A stretch of DNA of 64,000 bases from Bathynomus jamesi (lineage: Eukaryota; Arthropoda; Malacostraca; Isopoda; Cirolanidae): contig JAJOZX010001869.1 of assembly GCA_023014485.1 (NCBI GenBank), forward strand, positions 733,053 to 797,052, read 5' to 3'. Under the pieces are notes generated by a model. That model was not told where the DNA came from. It ran no database searches and worked only from the letters and a program-made list of their open reading frames with translations. Shown one piece after another: positions 54,615 through 64,000 of this stretch (positions within the stretch are counted from its first letter, which is position 1; the number at the start of each line of letters is the position of its first letter). A program made the translations under genes and the position numbers.

Positions 54615-55062
54615 CGAAAATGGGAAATTTTTTTTATTTCTTAAAAAGTACACGATGCGAGAAGTTTCATTTTATCATAAAATATTAAAATATCAAGCAT
54701 GTGCTACCCCTGCTACCCCTAACACATACCCCCCATTTTTTACTCTCGTATTTGCATATATTTAAATGGGAAAAAATGTTATTTCTTAAAAAATACACTG
54801 TGAGAAGGTTTTTTATCACTTTAACAAAATATTTATAAAATCAAGCATGTGCTAGCCTACTATCCCTATCACATGCCCCTCCTCCCTTTTTTACCCTCAT
54901 ATTTGCATATATTTAAATGGAAAAAAATTTATTTCTTAAAAAGTACACTGTGAGAAGACTTTTTTATCACTTTAATAAAATATTAAAAAATCAAGCATGT
55001 GCTACCCTACTACCCCTATCACATGCCCCTCCTCCCTTTTATACCTTCATACTTGCATATGT
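54615..55062 (+). repeat. Three subterminal tandem repeats of about 148 bp
   Basis: Units begin at about 54617, 54764 and 54915 (AAATGGGAAA, TTTCTTAAAAARTACAC, TCAAGCATGTGCTA, CCCCTCCTCCCTTTT). Subterminal repeats like these are typical of CACTA elements. Confidence 0.75.
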
Positions 55063-56749
55063 TTAATGTTGTTATATGTTACATGATAAGTTGTTTGTTT
55101 AATGCTTGATATTCTTATGTTTCAGATAAATAGAAATAATTTGCATTTGCTTTAATTATAATTTGAATTATCATAAATTATAAATTACATATAATTTGAT
55201 TTTACTTCTGAATATAAACTATGACTACTAGAAGCAAGTCCTCAAATGCAGCCTTTGGATATCCTACGGAATTCCCAGCAGTCATGACTCCTTCAAAAGC
55301 AGATGTTGTGAGACTACCTTTTTGTTCACCGTCGTGAAGAAGCTAAATCAAAAGGATCAGCAACTGCTAATGATTGTTACAGGGTTGTTGTAAAAGATAT
55401 TGAAGACATCTGGATGAAATTTTCTTTTCCTACGATTAACACCAAAGGTATCTATCTTAAAGTCAGTCGACTAATAAAAGAAGCCTCAAAATTGAACAAG
55501 GTGCCGTTACATCGAAGAAATGAAAGTTTTGCCTTAAAAGTAGCTCAGTATGATGAAATGTTTGATATATCTTCTTGTGAATGCTATGATAGGGGAATTG
55601 ATAGGAAATCTTGCAGGTGTAAGGATAAAATATCAATGGCAGAATGGGAGTCTTTTATTGGTCAAAAACAAAGAAAAAATCAGTTAGGATCAATTGATCG
55701 CATAGCTAGTTCAACAAAGAAGATATCTTTAGCAAGAGCCCAAGAAGTACAAAACCGTCAACTAAAAACACAAGAAGAAAATTAATGACTGAAGCCACCA
55801 ATGTTTTACCAGCGGAATTTATAGAAAATATCGAAGAAGACATAGATGTAGATTCAGAGAGTCAGGACGTAGATTATGAGGCCGATTTACAAGTGACTGA
55901 GAATATTCAGAACAGGCACTCCTCTAAAAACCTAGCATTAACAGCAGATCTTTATCGTGTAAGTTGTAGAGCTGCAGCTGCAATAGTCAATGCAGCTTTA
56001 AAAGATATGGGGATCCTTAACCACACCAACATGCTTGACAGAAAGAAATTAGGAAGAGAAAGAAATCGCATGGGTGAAACAAATACTTTTAGGTCTAAAT
56101 CCGAAAATCTGAAGATGGAGTGCCTTGCATTTGATGGAAGGAAAGATAACACATTAACTAAAAGTGGAAAGATAAAAGAAGAACACTATGTTAATGTGAA
56201 AGAACCTGCAAACATCTATGTAGACCATGTCACACCAGATAATGGAACTGCGCGCTGCACAGCAGAAGAGTTGATAACTATTATTACAGACTCGAACAGC
56301 ACAGATACTATCAAAGCTTTACTGTGTGATGGTACTCCTGTAAATAGAGGAAAAATTGGTGGAGCCATAAAATTGGCTGAGATTCATCTTAACAGACCAG
56401 TGCAGTGGTTGGTGTGCCTCTTGCATTTGAATGAGCTGCCTTTTATGCACGTCTACAAAGCCATTGATGGTAAAACAACAGGTCCAAATACTTTTGTGGG
56501 TTCAATTTGGAATAAATTGAAAAAAGATTTAACAAAATTGGAGGTAGTCAAATATTCTCGCGTAAAGGGAAACATTAAAGAAATTCCACCAAAAGTTGTG
56601 AAGGAGCTAAGCAGTGATCAAAAATATCTCTATGATATGTGTCTGGCAGTGCAAACTGGAGACACTTCTCAAGATCTGTCCATTCGATCCCCAGGTACCC
56701 TTCACCATGCTCGCTGGCTAACTCTAACCAATAGGGTCCTTCGATTATA

Positions 56750-58126
56750 AGGGTGTCAGGAAATGATTGCCCCCCCCTGTACAGAAGAAACTGAAAGGAA
56801 TAGAAAAAAACAGACAAAACCACGCGAAAGAGCGTTTAATTTTGAATAAAAAACACTTGTTTTAATATCGGGTGTTGCCCCCATTTGCAGCTCTGACGGC
56901 CATTAATCGACGGGGGTATGATCCCAGAAGTGTCTCAAAGAGATCGGTATCATGACTCATTTCTTCAAGGACTTCGTTGATCTTTGCAGTCATAATTTCT
57001 GTTGAATACCGATTCTGAATGGGTTGTTCCAGCATTAAGGACTCCACCCGATCCTTCATGTTGGATCCGACATGTTCACAGACATTAAGATCGGGAGAAT
57101 TGCCAGGCCATTCATTATTTCCGAAAAAATCAATGTTATTGTCCTTAAGCAGTTGTTGAGTCGCAAGTGCTTTCATACAGGGGGCTTTGTCTTGAAGAAA
57201 GGTTGCCTGTTCAACATCCAAAACACACTCGGGGTCTTTCAAAAACGGAATTACATGTTGGGCTAAAATTACATTTCGAAAATAAGGCCCATCCCAACTG
57301 GTTCCTCTTGGTTTGATAACCCAGATGAGCTTCCGAATAGAGAACATAATGAAAACACCCACACATGCTGGATTTTTTACTATTTCTCGATACTTCTGGT
57401 CGTCTGGGACTTCATCAGGAGTTGTTGCCCAAACCCGATCATTCTGAAAATTTGGTTTTCTGGAGACATAAACGAAGAATTCATCGCTGACAACCAAGTG
57501 AAGGAAATCGTCTTCCGTCCATTCCTCAAGATAATCACAAAACCATAGCCGATCTTCAATATTAAGATCATTCTTCCGTGGCTTAGCTATTTCATGCCAA
57601 GCACTCAAGCCTTGGCGAACTCGAAATTGATGCACAAGTTGCCGATTGACTATCTTACCACGACGGATAAGTATCTCTTTCGCTACCTCAGAGCAGCTCT
57701 TCTTTCGGCGCCGTGATGCAGCAAGCACAATGTCTTTCGATTCTTGAGATAATTTCTCCGGTCTTCCTCCTCGAAATTCTGTTTCACAATCTTCAGGATT
57801 CTTATTCCAATTCCTTTTGACAAAGTCTTCTGATCTTTTTAATCTCTCAGCCACCCAGTGTCGAGTTATGAAAGTTGCACCAGCTTCCTTTGCTTCACGA
57901 AATGTGACAGCTCGAATGCGGTCAAGAACTCACTTTTTCTCTGAATCGTTTAAAATAGATGATGCCATGGTTTCTGTGGGGAAAAAAATGGTAAGAATTA
58001 AAATCACAGGAATAGAATATAATGGTTTTTATTCAGATTTTAACGCTCTTTCAAGTGGTCTCGCCGGTTTTTATCTATCTCTTCTAGTTTTTGCTCTACA
58101 GGGGGGCAATCATTTCCTGACACCCC
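56750..58126 (-). mobile_element. Tc1/mariner DD37E element nested in element C
   Basis: The left end AGGGTGTCAGGAAATGATTG is preceded by TA. The right end CAATCATTTCCTGACACCCC is its inverted repeat. The right TA is missing. Removal rejoins the element C gene reading (CGATTATA to CGTCCACCC). Confidence 0.85.
56862..57968 (-). pseudogene. DD37E transposase, single early stop
   Basis: From the ATG at 57968, 368 codons with one TGA at 57930-57932 (codon 13, where a CGA Arg would need one C to T change). The paired helix-turn-helix is N-terminal; first Asp in VVSDEFFV, second in FLQDKAPCM, Glu in SPDLNVCEHV, with 37 residues between Asp2 and Glu, the DD37E arrangement. The frame is otherwise intact to the stop. 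A shorter start at 57854 avoids the TGA but loses the first DNA-binding helices. This is the best-preserved DNA transposase of the window. Confidence 0.85.
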
Positions 58127-58948
58127 GTCCACCCAGAAAATATACTCATATCAATGGTAACTGACAAGAGACTAGAAATTAGGGAGCAAGCTATTCAGAA
58201 AATCATCCTTTCAAGAACAGGATTTTCAGGTACCAGAAACTTTGAGTTGCCTCGAACCCTCAATCTACTGATTACACCGAGATGATCGATTGGCAAAAAG
58301 AGATCATTACTCCTTCACCGCTGCTAAACAATTTTAGCGACGATGAGCTACTATAGGCTCGATGTAAGCCACTAGAGATACAGTAGCTTCTTTTCCATGC
58401 CACAGTCAAAGTGTGGAAAGGGCAGTGAACCTAGTAACAAAGGCATGTCAGGAATGAATAGGATATGACAACCGTCAAAAGTTTATCTTAAACTCATTAG
58501 AATCAAGGCGAAAACTGCCCAAGTTTGAATGGAAGGCCCAATGGAATGAGTAAGAAACGTATGAAATAAAATTTCCTATATGATATTGAAAATTTCTTCC
58601 CTTTTGATGTGATAAGGAACAATGAAAAAGTTAATTGAATTTTAGCACATTTATTATGCCTCCAATTTTTTCTTCTGAATATATTGTTGTACTTAATTAA
58701 TTTTCCTAATACTCTACATTATTAAATAAAATATTATACGTTAATAAAGATTTATGTCATCAAAAAACCTGAATGTAGAGTAAGTCTCGTATAAATGGAA
58801 TATTCTGCAATATATGTCAAAAAGTGAAAAATTGTGCCAGGGGTAGGAGGCTTTAAACAGCGAAAATAATTTGAGGGGGTTCCTGTGTTCCATTCAAACC
58901 CCTCATAATATGTACCTTTTCGATATAAAATTTCGACCCGGCCTAGTG

Positions 58949-59262
58949 CACATATATTCTGTACTATTATCATTTTTGTTCCTTACATATAAGGGTGTAT
59001 TTTTTGATGCGTGTACATATATTAAACGTGTATATAGATTTCTCCTGTACTATTATTATTTTTTATTGTATATTTATTTACTATATATTTCCGGCTTAAA
59101 GTTTGTATTTTTTGATGTGTATAGATTGCTTATGTACTATTATTATTTTTTATTGTATATGTATTTCCTATATATTTCCTGAGCTGAATAAGTGGATGTT
59201 AAATAATTGTTTTTATTTCCATGTTAAATAATTCGTTTTCCGACTAAATAAACAGAACGATG
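58949..59262 (+). repeat. 87-bp tandem array, right part
   Basis: GTACTATTATYATTTTT recurs at 58961, 59048 and 59135 with a TTTGATGYGTRTA segment between. Continues the array cut at 54601. AT-rich, non-coding. Confidence 0.7.
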
Positions 59263-59359
59263 TAGTTGTTTTATTATTCAAAGTGTATATAAACGATATT
59301 ATTTGATTTCATGAAACAAGTACTCTACATTCTTGCACTCTCTCCTCTCCTTCAATATA

Positions 59360-60706
59360 CTAGGGGCACTCAATATATTTTGCCCCACCCTTTTCCTCAG
59401 CTAAATAATAGGCCATGGGGCTGAAATGTCTTTTGGGCTGTAAGTTTGAACTTTCTGCGCTTCACATAACCGGATTTTTCCAGTTTGAACCTCCCCTCCT
59501 TGTATGAAACCGCTTTTAAACGCCCTTGTATATATGATGGTTAACGCAGTTTCGAAAATGGCGTCTGACAGTGATGTGCGTCGTAAACAGAGAGCTGTTA
59601 TCGAGTTCTTAACCGCAGAGAAGGAAACAGTTGGAAATATTCACAAACGTCTAAAAAACGTTTACGGAGATGCTGTTGTTGATCGAAGCACAGTTGGACG
59701 CTGGTCTAAACGTGTGAAATCATCGGAGAGAGGGAGAGCCAGCCTCGATGATGAGCCACGCAGCGGTCGCCCGGCATCAGCCGTGACATCTCACACTGTG
59801 CAACGTGTTAACATCATCATTCGATCAAATCGGCGCGTTACATACAAGGAGCTATCACTGGAGCTAGGAATTAGCGAAGGAAGTGTGAATACGATAATTC
59901 GGCAACTGAGATACTCAGAAGTGTGTTCACGGTTTGTTCCTCGCCAACTGACTGAAGATCAGAGACAGAAGGGGATACGAGACAGAAGGGGATGACTTCC
60001 TTTCACGAATTGTGACTGGGGATGAGACTTGGGTATAACACTTTGAACCTGAAACAAAACGCCAATCCATGGAGTGGCATCACGCAGACTCCCCACGCAA
60101 TAAAAAGTTCAAAATAGCTCCCTCTGCACGAAAGGTTATGGCCACCATCTTCTGGGACATGAAAGGGGTAATTCTGGTGGACATTATGAAGAAAGGACAG
60201 ACAATCAACTCAGAGGCATATATTGCTACCCTACAGAGACTCCAGAGACGTATAAAGCGAGTTCGACCAGAGAGAAAACTGGAAGACGTCCTTCTTTTGC
60301 ACGTTAACGCAACACCACACAACAGTTTCCAAACAAGAGAGGCCATCACAAAAATGCGCTTGACTGTGTTACCCCACCCTCCATACAGCCCGGATGTGGC
60401 ACCTTCAGACTTCCATTTGTTTGGGCCACTGAAGGATGTTATTCGTGGAAGAAAGTTTCAGAGTGACGATGAGGTTGTTGAGGAGGTTAAGAGGTGGCTC
60501 GAGCGGAACCCAGCGGACTTTTACCAGCAAGGAATAAAGGCCCTTGTTTCGAGGTGGAGGAAAGCCGTCGAAAAGGATGGAGATTATGTGGAAAAATAAA
60601 AACTTGTAAAAAAGTATGTAACTACTTGTGTACAAAATTTCTGAAACTTACAAGGAAATTTCGAAAGAAAAAAAAAGGTGGGGCAAAATATATTGAGTGG
60701 CCCTCG
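59360..60706 (+). mobile_element. DD34D mariner
   Basis: TA flanks at 59358-59359 and 60707-60708. Termini AGGGGCACTCAATATATTTT and the reverse complement of AGGGCCACTCAATATATTTT. Length 1347 bp, normal for mariner. Confidence 0.9.
59558..60599 (+). pseudogene. Mariner transposase with lost catalytic Asp
   Basis: From the ATG at 59558: a helix-turn-helix region with GRPASAVTSH linker, then a frame change near 59990, the first Asp in VTGDETWV followed by a TAA, and 60069-60599 open. The second catalytic position reads LLHVNATPHN, with Val where mariners have Asp; the third Asp is in APSDFHLF, 34 residues later. The C-terminal SRWRKAVEKDGDYV is canonical. Dead by active-site loss and by frame damage. 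Confidence 0.85.
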
Positions 60707-60708
60707 TA

Positions 60709-60931
60709 TATATGTATACACTACGCCTTCTGGTGCTAAAGGACGATGGCTGATTATGCGTTGAGCCATGGCAGCAAGAACATCTCTCTCTCTCATATAT
60801 GTATACACAAGGGACAAATTAAATAAATAGCACAATCTGGCAATTATTCTACGTCAAAATTAACGGCTCTACATTCTTGCACACTCTCCTGACTGGGGTG
60901 GCTCTTCATTATGTTATGAGGCATGAAAACA

Positions 60932-60977
<46 letters not shown>

Positions 60978-61414
60978 TATACCTCAAAATTCGTCGTTTC
61001 GCAGATTCGTCTTCAATCTTTTACTACCTATAGTTTCGCAATCCGTCGTCCATATTCGAGGATTCGTCGTTTTTTTTAAAAATGTGGAAAAAAAACGATC
61101 GAAATTGACGAAATTCAACTGTTTACCAACGCAAATTCACGACGAATTTCGAGGTATTCCTGTGTATATGTATATATACATATATACAGTCCTTCTAAAC
61201 AAGTATATGTATCCACAGTATATGTATACACTCCTTCTAAACAAGTCAATTATGCCTTCTAAGCCAACTGTGTCTACACTTTTGCAAGCTCTCCTCGCAT
61301 TTAATATATATATATATGTATACACTACGTCTTCCAAGTCAACTGGCGGATTAAGCCTTGTAAGCCATCTGGCTGATTATGCCTTCTAAGCCAACTGAGG
61401 CTGTCAAGAACTTC
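60709..61414. repeat. Low-complexity repeat region
   Basis: No gene. Repeats of GTATACACTACGYCTTC, CTACATTCTTGCACWCTCTCC (also at 59322) and TA runs (60944-60980). AACATCTCTCTCTCTCAT occurs twice. Confidence 0.5.
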
Positions 61415-61680
61415 AGTATGCGACGAGACATGCCAGCGAGAACATCTCCTCTCTCTTAGGTTACCTTCTTAGGTCAGGATACTTTCTTAGGTTAGGGTTA
61501 GGTTAGGTTACCCCTTTCGTGGGAGGTCTTTACCCCGGGCCTCCATTCGAACCTCCTCTCACCCTTCATGCAATTGGAGGGGGAATAAACCCCTCCCCCT
61601 TCTTGCATACTCCATCCTCCCTTGCAACATTGATCATCTTGCATGCAATTGATTTGCACTCTACATTTTTTCGGGCATAC
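61415..61680 (-). repeat. Dispersed repeat, copy 2, with TTAGG-type insert
   Basis: Reverse complement of 21440-21660 (GACATGCCAGCGAGAACATC and the C-rich part). It contains 24 bp of telomere-like TTAGGTTAGGGTTAGG at 61487-61510. Confidence 0.55.
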
Positions 61681-62730
61681 TACTGAGCTGTCTTGATAGC
61701 TTTAAAGTTTAAACTCTAGACCGCGTCCCAAAGCTGGTGAAGGAAGCTCACCATGCACTTTTTGGGGTCTCTTTTAGTGCTGGAAAAAACCTAGGGGTTT
61801 AAAAAAAACAACCAATCTGGGTTGTTGTTGTTTGTTGTTTTTTGCAGCAAATTTGTTTTTTTTGTTTATTTGTGCATTTTCAATATAAATAATATACATA
61901 ATGGATTAGTAATTCTATTATTTCATACACTATGGTTTTAAAGAATTATGAATAGTTAATAGCTGGTATCAAAATTTTATATAATGTACTCGTATAATAT
62001 ATATAATAGCTAGTTAGTATGATTTTTGTAACTTATGTTACCCAAGGAAAACAACCTGCCTTCAGAAGGATCTCTTGATTTTCTAGTCTTTTAAGTTTAA
62101 AGAGTTTTCAATGAGCTTATGAGTTACTTTTTTATGAGATTATTAATATTCTTTTCATGTTTAGTTTCTTTTTGTCGAATTTTGTCGAATTTGTCAAGAC
62201 CATAAAGGTGTATGATTTTCTAAATAAATATAAGTTGCTAAACCTCATTTTTTAATCATCATGAAATAATTAATTTCACTTTAACTTGTTAGTTCATTAT
62301 TTTTTATTTTCCACTAGTCTACTCTACTAGGTAACTAAATACTCTCTCAATGTATACAGTATATTTAATATACATTTTAAGAAAAACAAGTAACTCTTGC
62401 AATGATTATTGGCAAAAGTAGGTCGGTATATTGAGGAGTACTTACCTAAAGTACACTTCTAATACATGTCCAATAAAAAATATCCTGACAGAAAGTAAAC
62501 ATTTAAAAAACTCAATAAAACCCATTCAGATGTGGGTTTTTTAATGGTTTTTTCTTTTTTTTGGTGTTTTTTCAATTGCCAATCTTGGTCTCTTTACTAG
62601 TGACCCGTTGCCTACGTTGGGCTTTCATCATGAAAAGAAAAATCTTTTGTAAGTGTTATTTATGATTAGCTATTCGGACTATAGTGGATTTAATTTTCTA
62701 GGAGAGTTCTTTGTTCCATGCACGGTCTGT
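61681..62730. other. Non-coding spacer
   Basis: AT-rich sequence, no gene and no element recognised. Confidence 0.5.
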
Positions 62731-62898
<168 letters not shown>

Positions 62899-62919
62899 TT
62901 ACGAGGGCAAGAGGAAGCC

Positions 62920-63500
62920 TCAAAGACTTTCGGTCGAATCGGGGAGGTTCCTATTATTAAACTGTTCATTTTTAATTATTCCAGCAGTAGTAGAAAACTG
63001 GATGGAAAAGCAAAAGGCTCCCTCCCCTGGTACGGAAAAAGGTTGAAAAAATACCTTGATCCTGGAAAAGTAGTGAAGGGTACGTACTTAGACAAAGCGT
63101 TCACAAGAACCAAAATGTACGCTGAAAGCATTTCCGACCATGGAAAAGGTCCTATCAGATCGGTATGCACAATTTCTAATGTTCAGAGGCTATTCAATCT
63201 CCCATACGGAAATTGGCCTTTGTCGGATAGTTCTATATTTGTGACACACTTCGCATTGTCGTACAAATACATATATTGAGGCCAACATATTTGGTCGAAA
63301 AGCGAACTCCAAAAGATTATCAAAAGTTTCTGAGTCACTGTAGTGGCCTCCCATAAGGGAGTCGTGCCCAAGAGGCCTTCTGAGGGCCTCTCTCTGCAAT
63401 TCTTCGGAAGGCAAAAAGTACCGGAAAGTGAATTTTCCTTTCTTACCTTCTCGGTCACCATAATATAATATGTCATTTATGGCGGTAAACAACACCTGTA
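62920..63500 (-). pseudogene. Ty3/gypsy-type integrase relic
   Basis: 63495-63190 reads a HHCC zinc finger: GHDSLMGGHYSDSETF, then [20 protein letters not shown]. 63170-62976 reads the core start HTDLIGPFP with the first catalytic Asp, then [13 protein letters not shown], where Asn stands at the usual second Asp. A frame change lies between the two parts. The rest of pol, the LTRs and the C-terminus of integrase are not seen. A dead fragment of an LTR retrotransposon. Confidence 0.65.
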
Positions 63501-64000
63501 CTTTCTTAATAGCTCTCTTTGTTTCTTGTAACTACTTGACGATGCGGCAGCATCTCTCGTCTGCCGTCTAGGCTCTTCTTATCTCATCTTCCGAGAGACT
63601 CCATGCCCGAAGAGTACATTTCCAATTTTTTATCACTTAATTTCTACGAAATTAGGAAAAGACGATACTGATACCAATAGACTATCGACTAGTAAAGCCA
63701 GAAAAGGCCTTACTTTAAGGAAAGCTAAGTCTTCACTAAGCCTCCTTAAGGACCAAGTCTATAATGAACAATATGGCTGAACCCTCAAACAATGATGTTT
63801 CTTTTGCAGCTCGAACAGAAAATCAAGGTTCAAGATTCAAGATTCAAAACTTTATTCAGAAAAGAATACAAGTGACAGACATTTACAATTTTTAGATATT
63901 TATGACATCAATGGTATTATTCACAGTATTCTCATCTGAATATGACCTTGGAAACATGGAGGATTTTTAGGCCAAATTAATGGCATTTAGTTTATTTATT
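63501..64000. other. Unassigned sequence with a possible retroelement 3' tail
   Basis: No gene. At 63826-63856 the sequence GGTTCAAGATTCAAGATTCAAAACTTTATTC is, on the minus strand, AATAAAG followed by repeated TTGAATC, a plausible LINE 3' tail of an element whose body would lie beyond 63857. Confidence 0.35.

Larger units (their letters stand above)
55221..58560 (+). pseudogene. Transposase-like protein of element C, interrupted
   Basis: From the ATG at 55221: FGYPTEFPAVMTPSK, frame change near 55312; 55414-55785 with a Cys cluster (CECYDRG, CRCKD); frame change near 55783; 55785-56750 with FDGRKD, LLCDGTPVNRG, LVCLLHLNELPFMH and PGTLHHARWLTLTNR. After the DD37E insertion the frame resumes at 58129 (IREQAIQKII, GFSGTRNFELPR) and decays to about 58560. 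FDGRKD and CDGT look like acidic active-site positions of an RNase H-type transposase (inference). This family also recurs in arthropod genomes as unnamed proteins (from memory). No detectable similarity to the gene of elements A and B beyond this general plan. Confidence 0.6.
54602..58948 (+). mobile_element. CACTA-like DNA transposon C
   Basis: The left end CATTAGGCAGGGCCGAA and the right end, read inward, CACTAGGCCGGGTCGAA agree at 14 of 17 positions. Joining the flanks recreates an 87-bp array unit (GATGCGTG then CACATATATT, compare 59003 GATGCGTGTACATATATT), which indicates a clean insertion with about 2-bp duplication (CG/CA). It carries one plus-strand transposase-like gene, three tandem subterminal repeats on the left, and a nested DD37E mariner. 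Confidence 0.55.

Noticed and set aside
61487..61510. A true telomere or chromosome end
   Set aside because: Only 24 bp of TTAGG-type units, internal to a dispersed repeat with unrelated DNA on both sides.

Overview
This is a repeat-dominated stretch of a eukaryotic, animal nuclear genome. Essentially every recognisable coding segment belongs to a transposable element, and I find no convincing host gene. The mix of elements points to an invertebrate, most likely an arthropod: Tc1/mariner elements of the DD34D, DD37E and DD41D types, CACTG- and CACTA-ended DNA transposons with spliced genes, hAT elements, Penelope-like elements with GIY-YIG endonucleases, several LINE groups, a Polinton (Maverick), long TA microsatellites, and a short TTAGG-type run. 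The species cannot be fixed from sequence alone.

Layout. 0-8 kb: a tRNA-derived SINE at each end in opposite orientation, a DD41D mariner, a hAT-like MITE, and a mariner (3615-7643) split by a 2.66 kb CACTG-ended element that carries a spliced, zinc-finger-bearing transposase-like gene. 8-18 kb: a long-armed inverted-repeat element hit by a LINE, an Ingi/Vingi-like LINE, two head-to-head Penelope copies forming a 1.3 kb-armed palindrome, and older RT relics. 18.6-21 kb: a second CACTG-ended element of the same gene family, better preserved. 21-24 kb: non-coding repeats. 24.4-25.6 kb: a 264-bp tandem array with a tRNA-like sequence in each unit. 25.6-41.6 kb: three LINEs of one CR1/jockey-like lineage. 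The two longer copies encode CCCH zinc fingers fused to the endonuclease-RT protein. One of them is broken by a hAT element and by another LINE that itself holds a mariner.

42.4-54.5 kb is a Polinton. On the minus strand, in transcription order, lie packaging ATPase, a small conserved protein, a conserved Polinton protein, integrase, minor capsid protein, a small basic protein, major capsid protein and adenain-like protease. Protein-primed DNA polymerase B and a block of unrecognised small genes run on the plus strand. Spacing is virus-like (2-bp gaps, an ATGA overlap), but most genes carry frameshifts or stops; the ATPase frame is intact. 54.6-58.9 kb is another CACTA-like element, inserted in an 87-bp tandem array and itself interrupted by a nearly intact DD37E transposon. 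59.4-60.7 kb is a DD34D mariner with a lost catalytic Asp. The right end has diffuse repeats, a long compound microsatellite and a Ty3/gypsy integrase relic.

The elements do not form a shared pathway. The window is a nested insertion record in which relative ages can be read from who interrupts whom. The strongest observations are two independent CACTG elements with exact 3-bp target duplications around the same orphan-like gene family, the CCCH-finger LINEs, and the orphan gene block of the Polinton.
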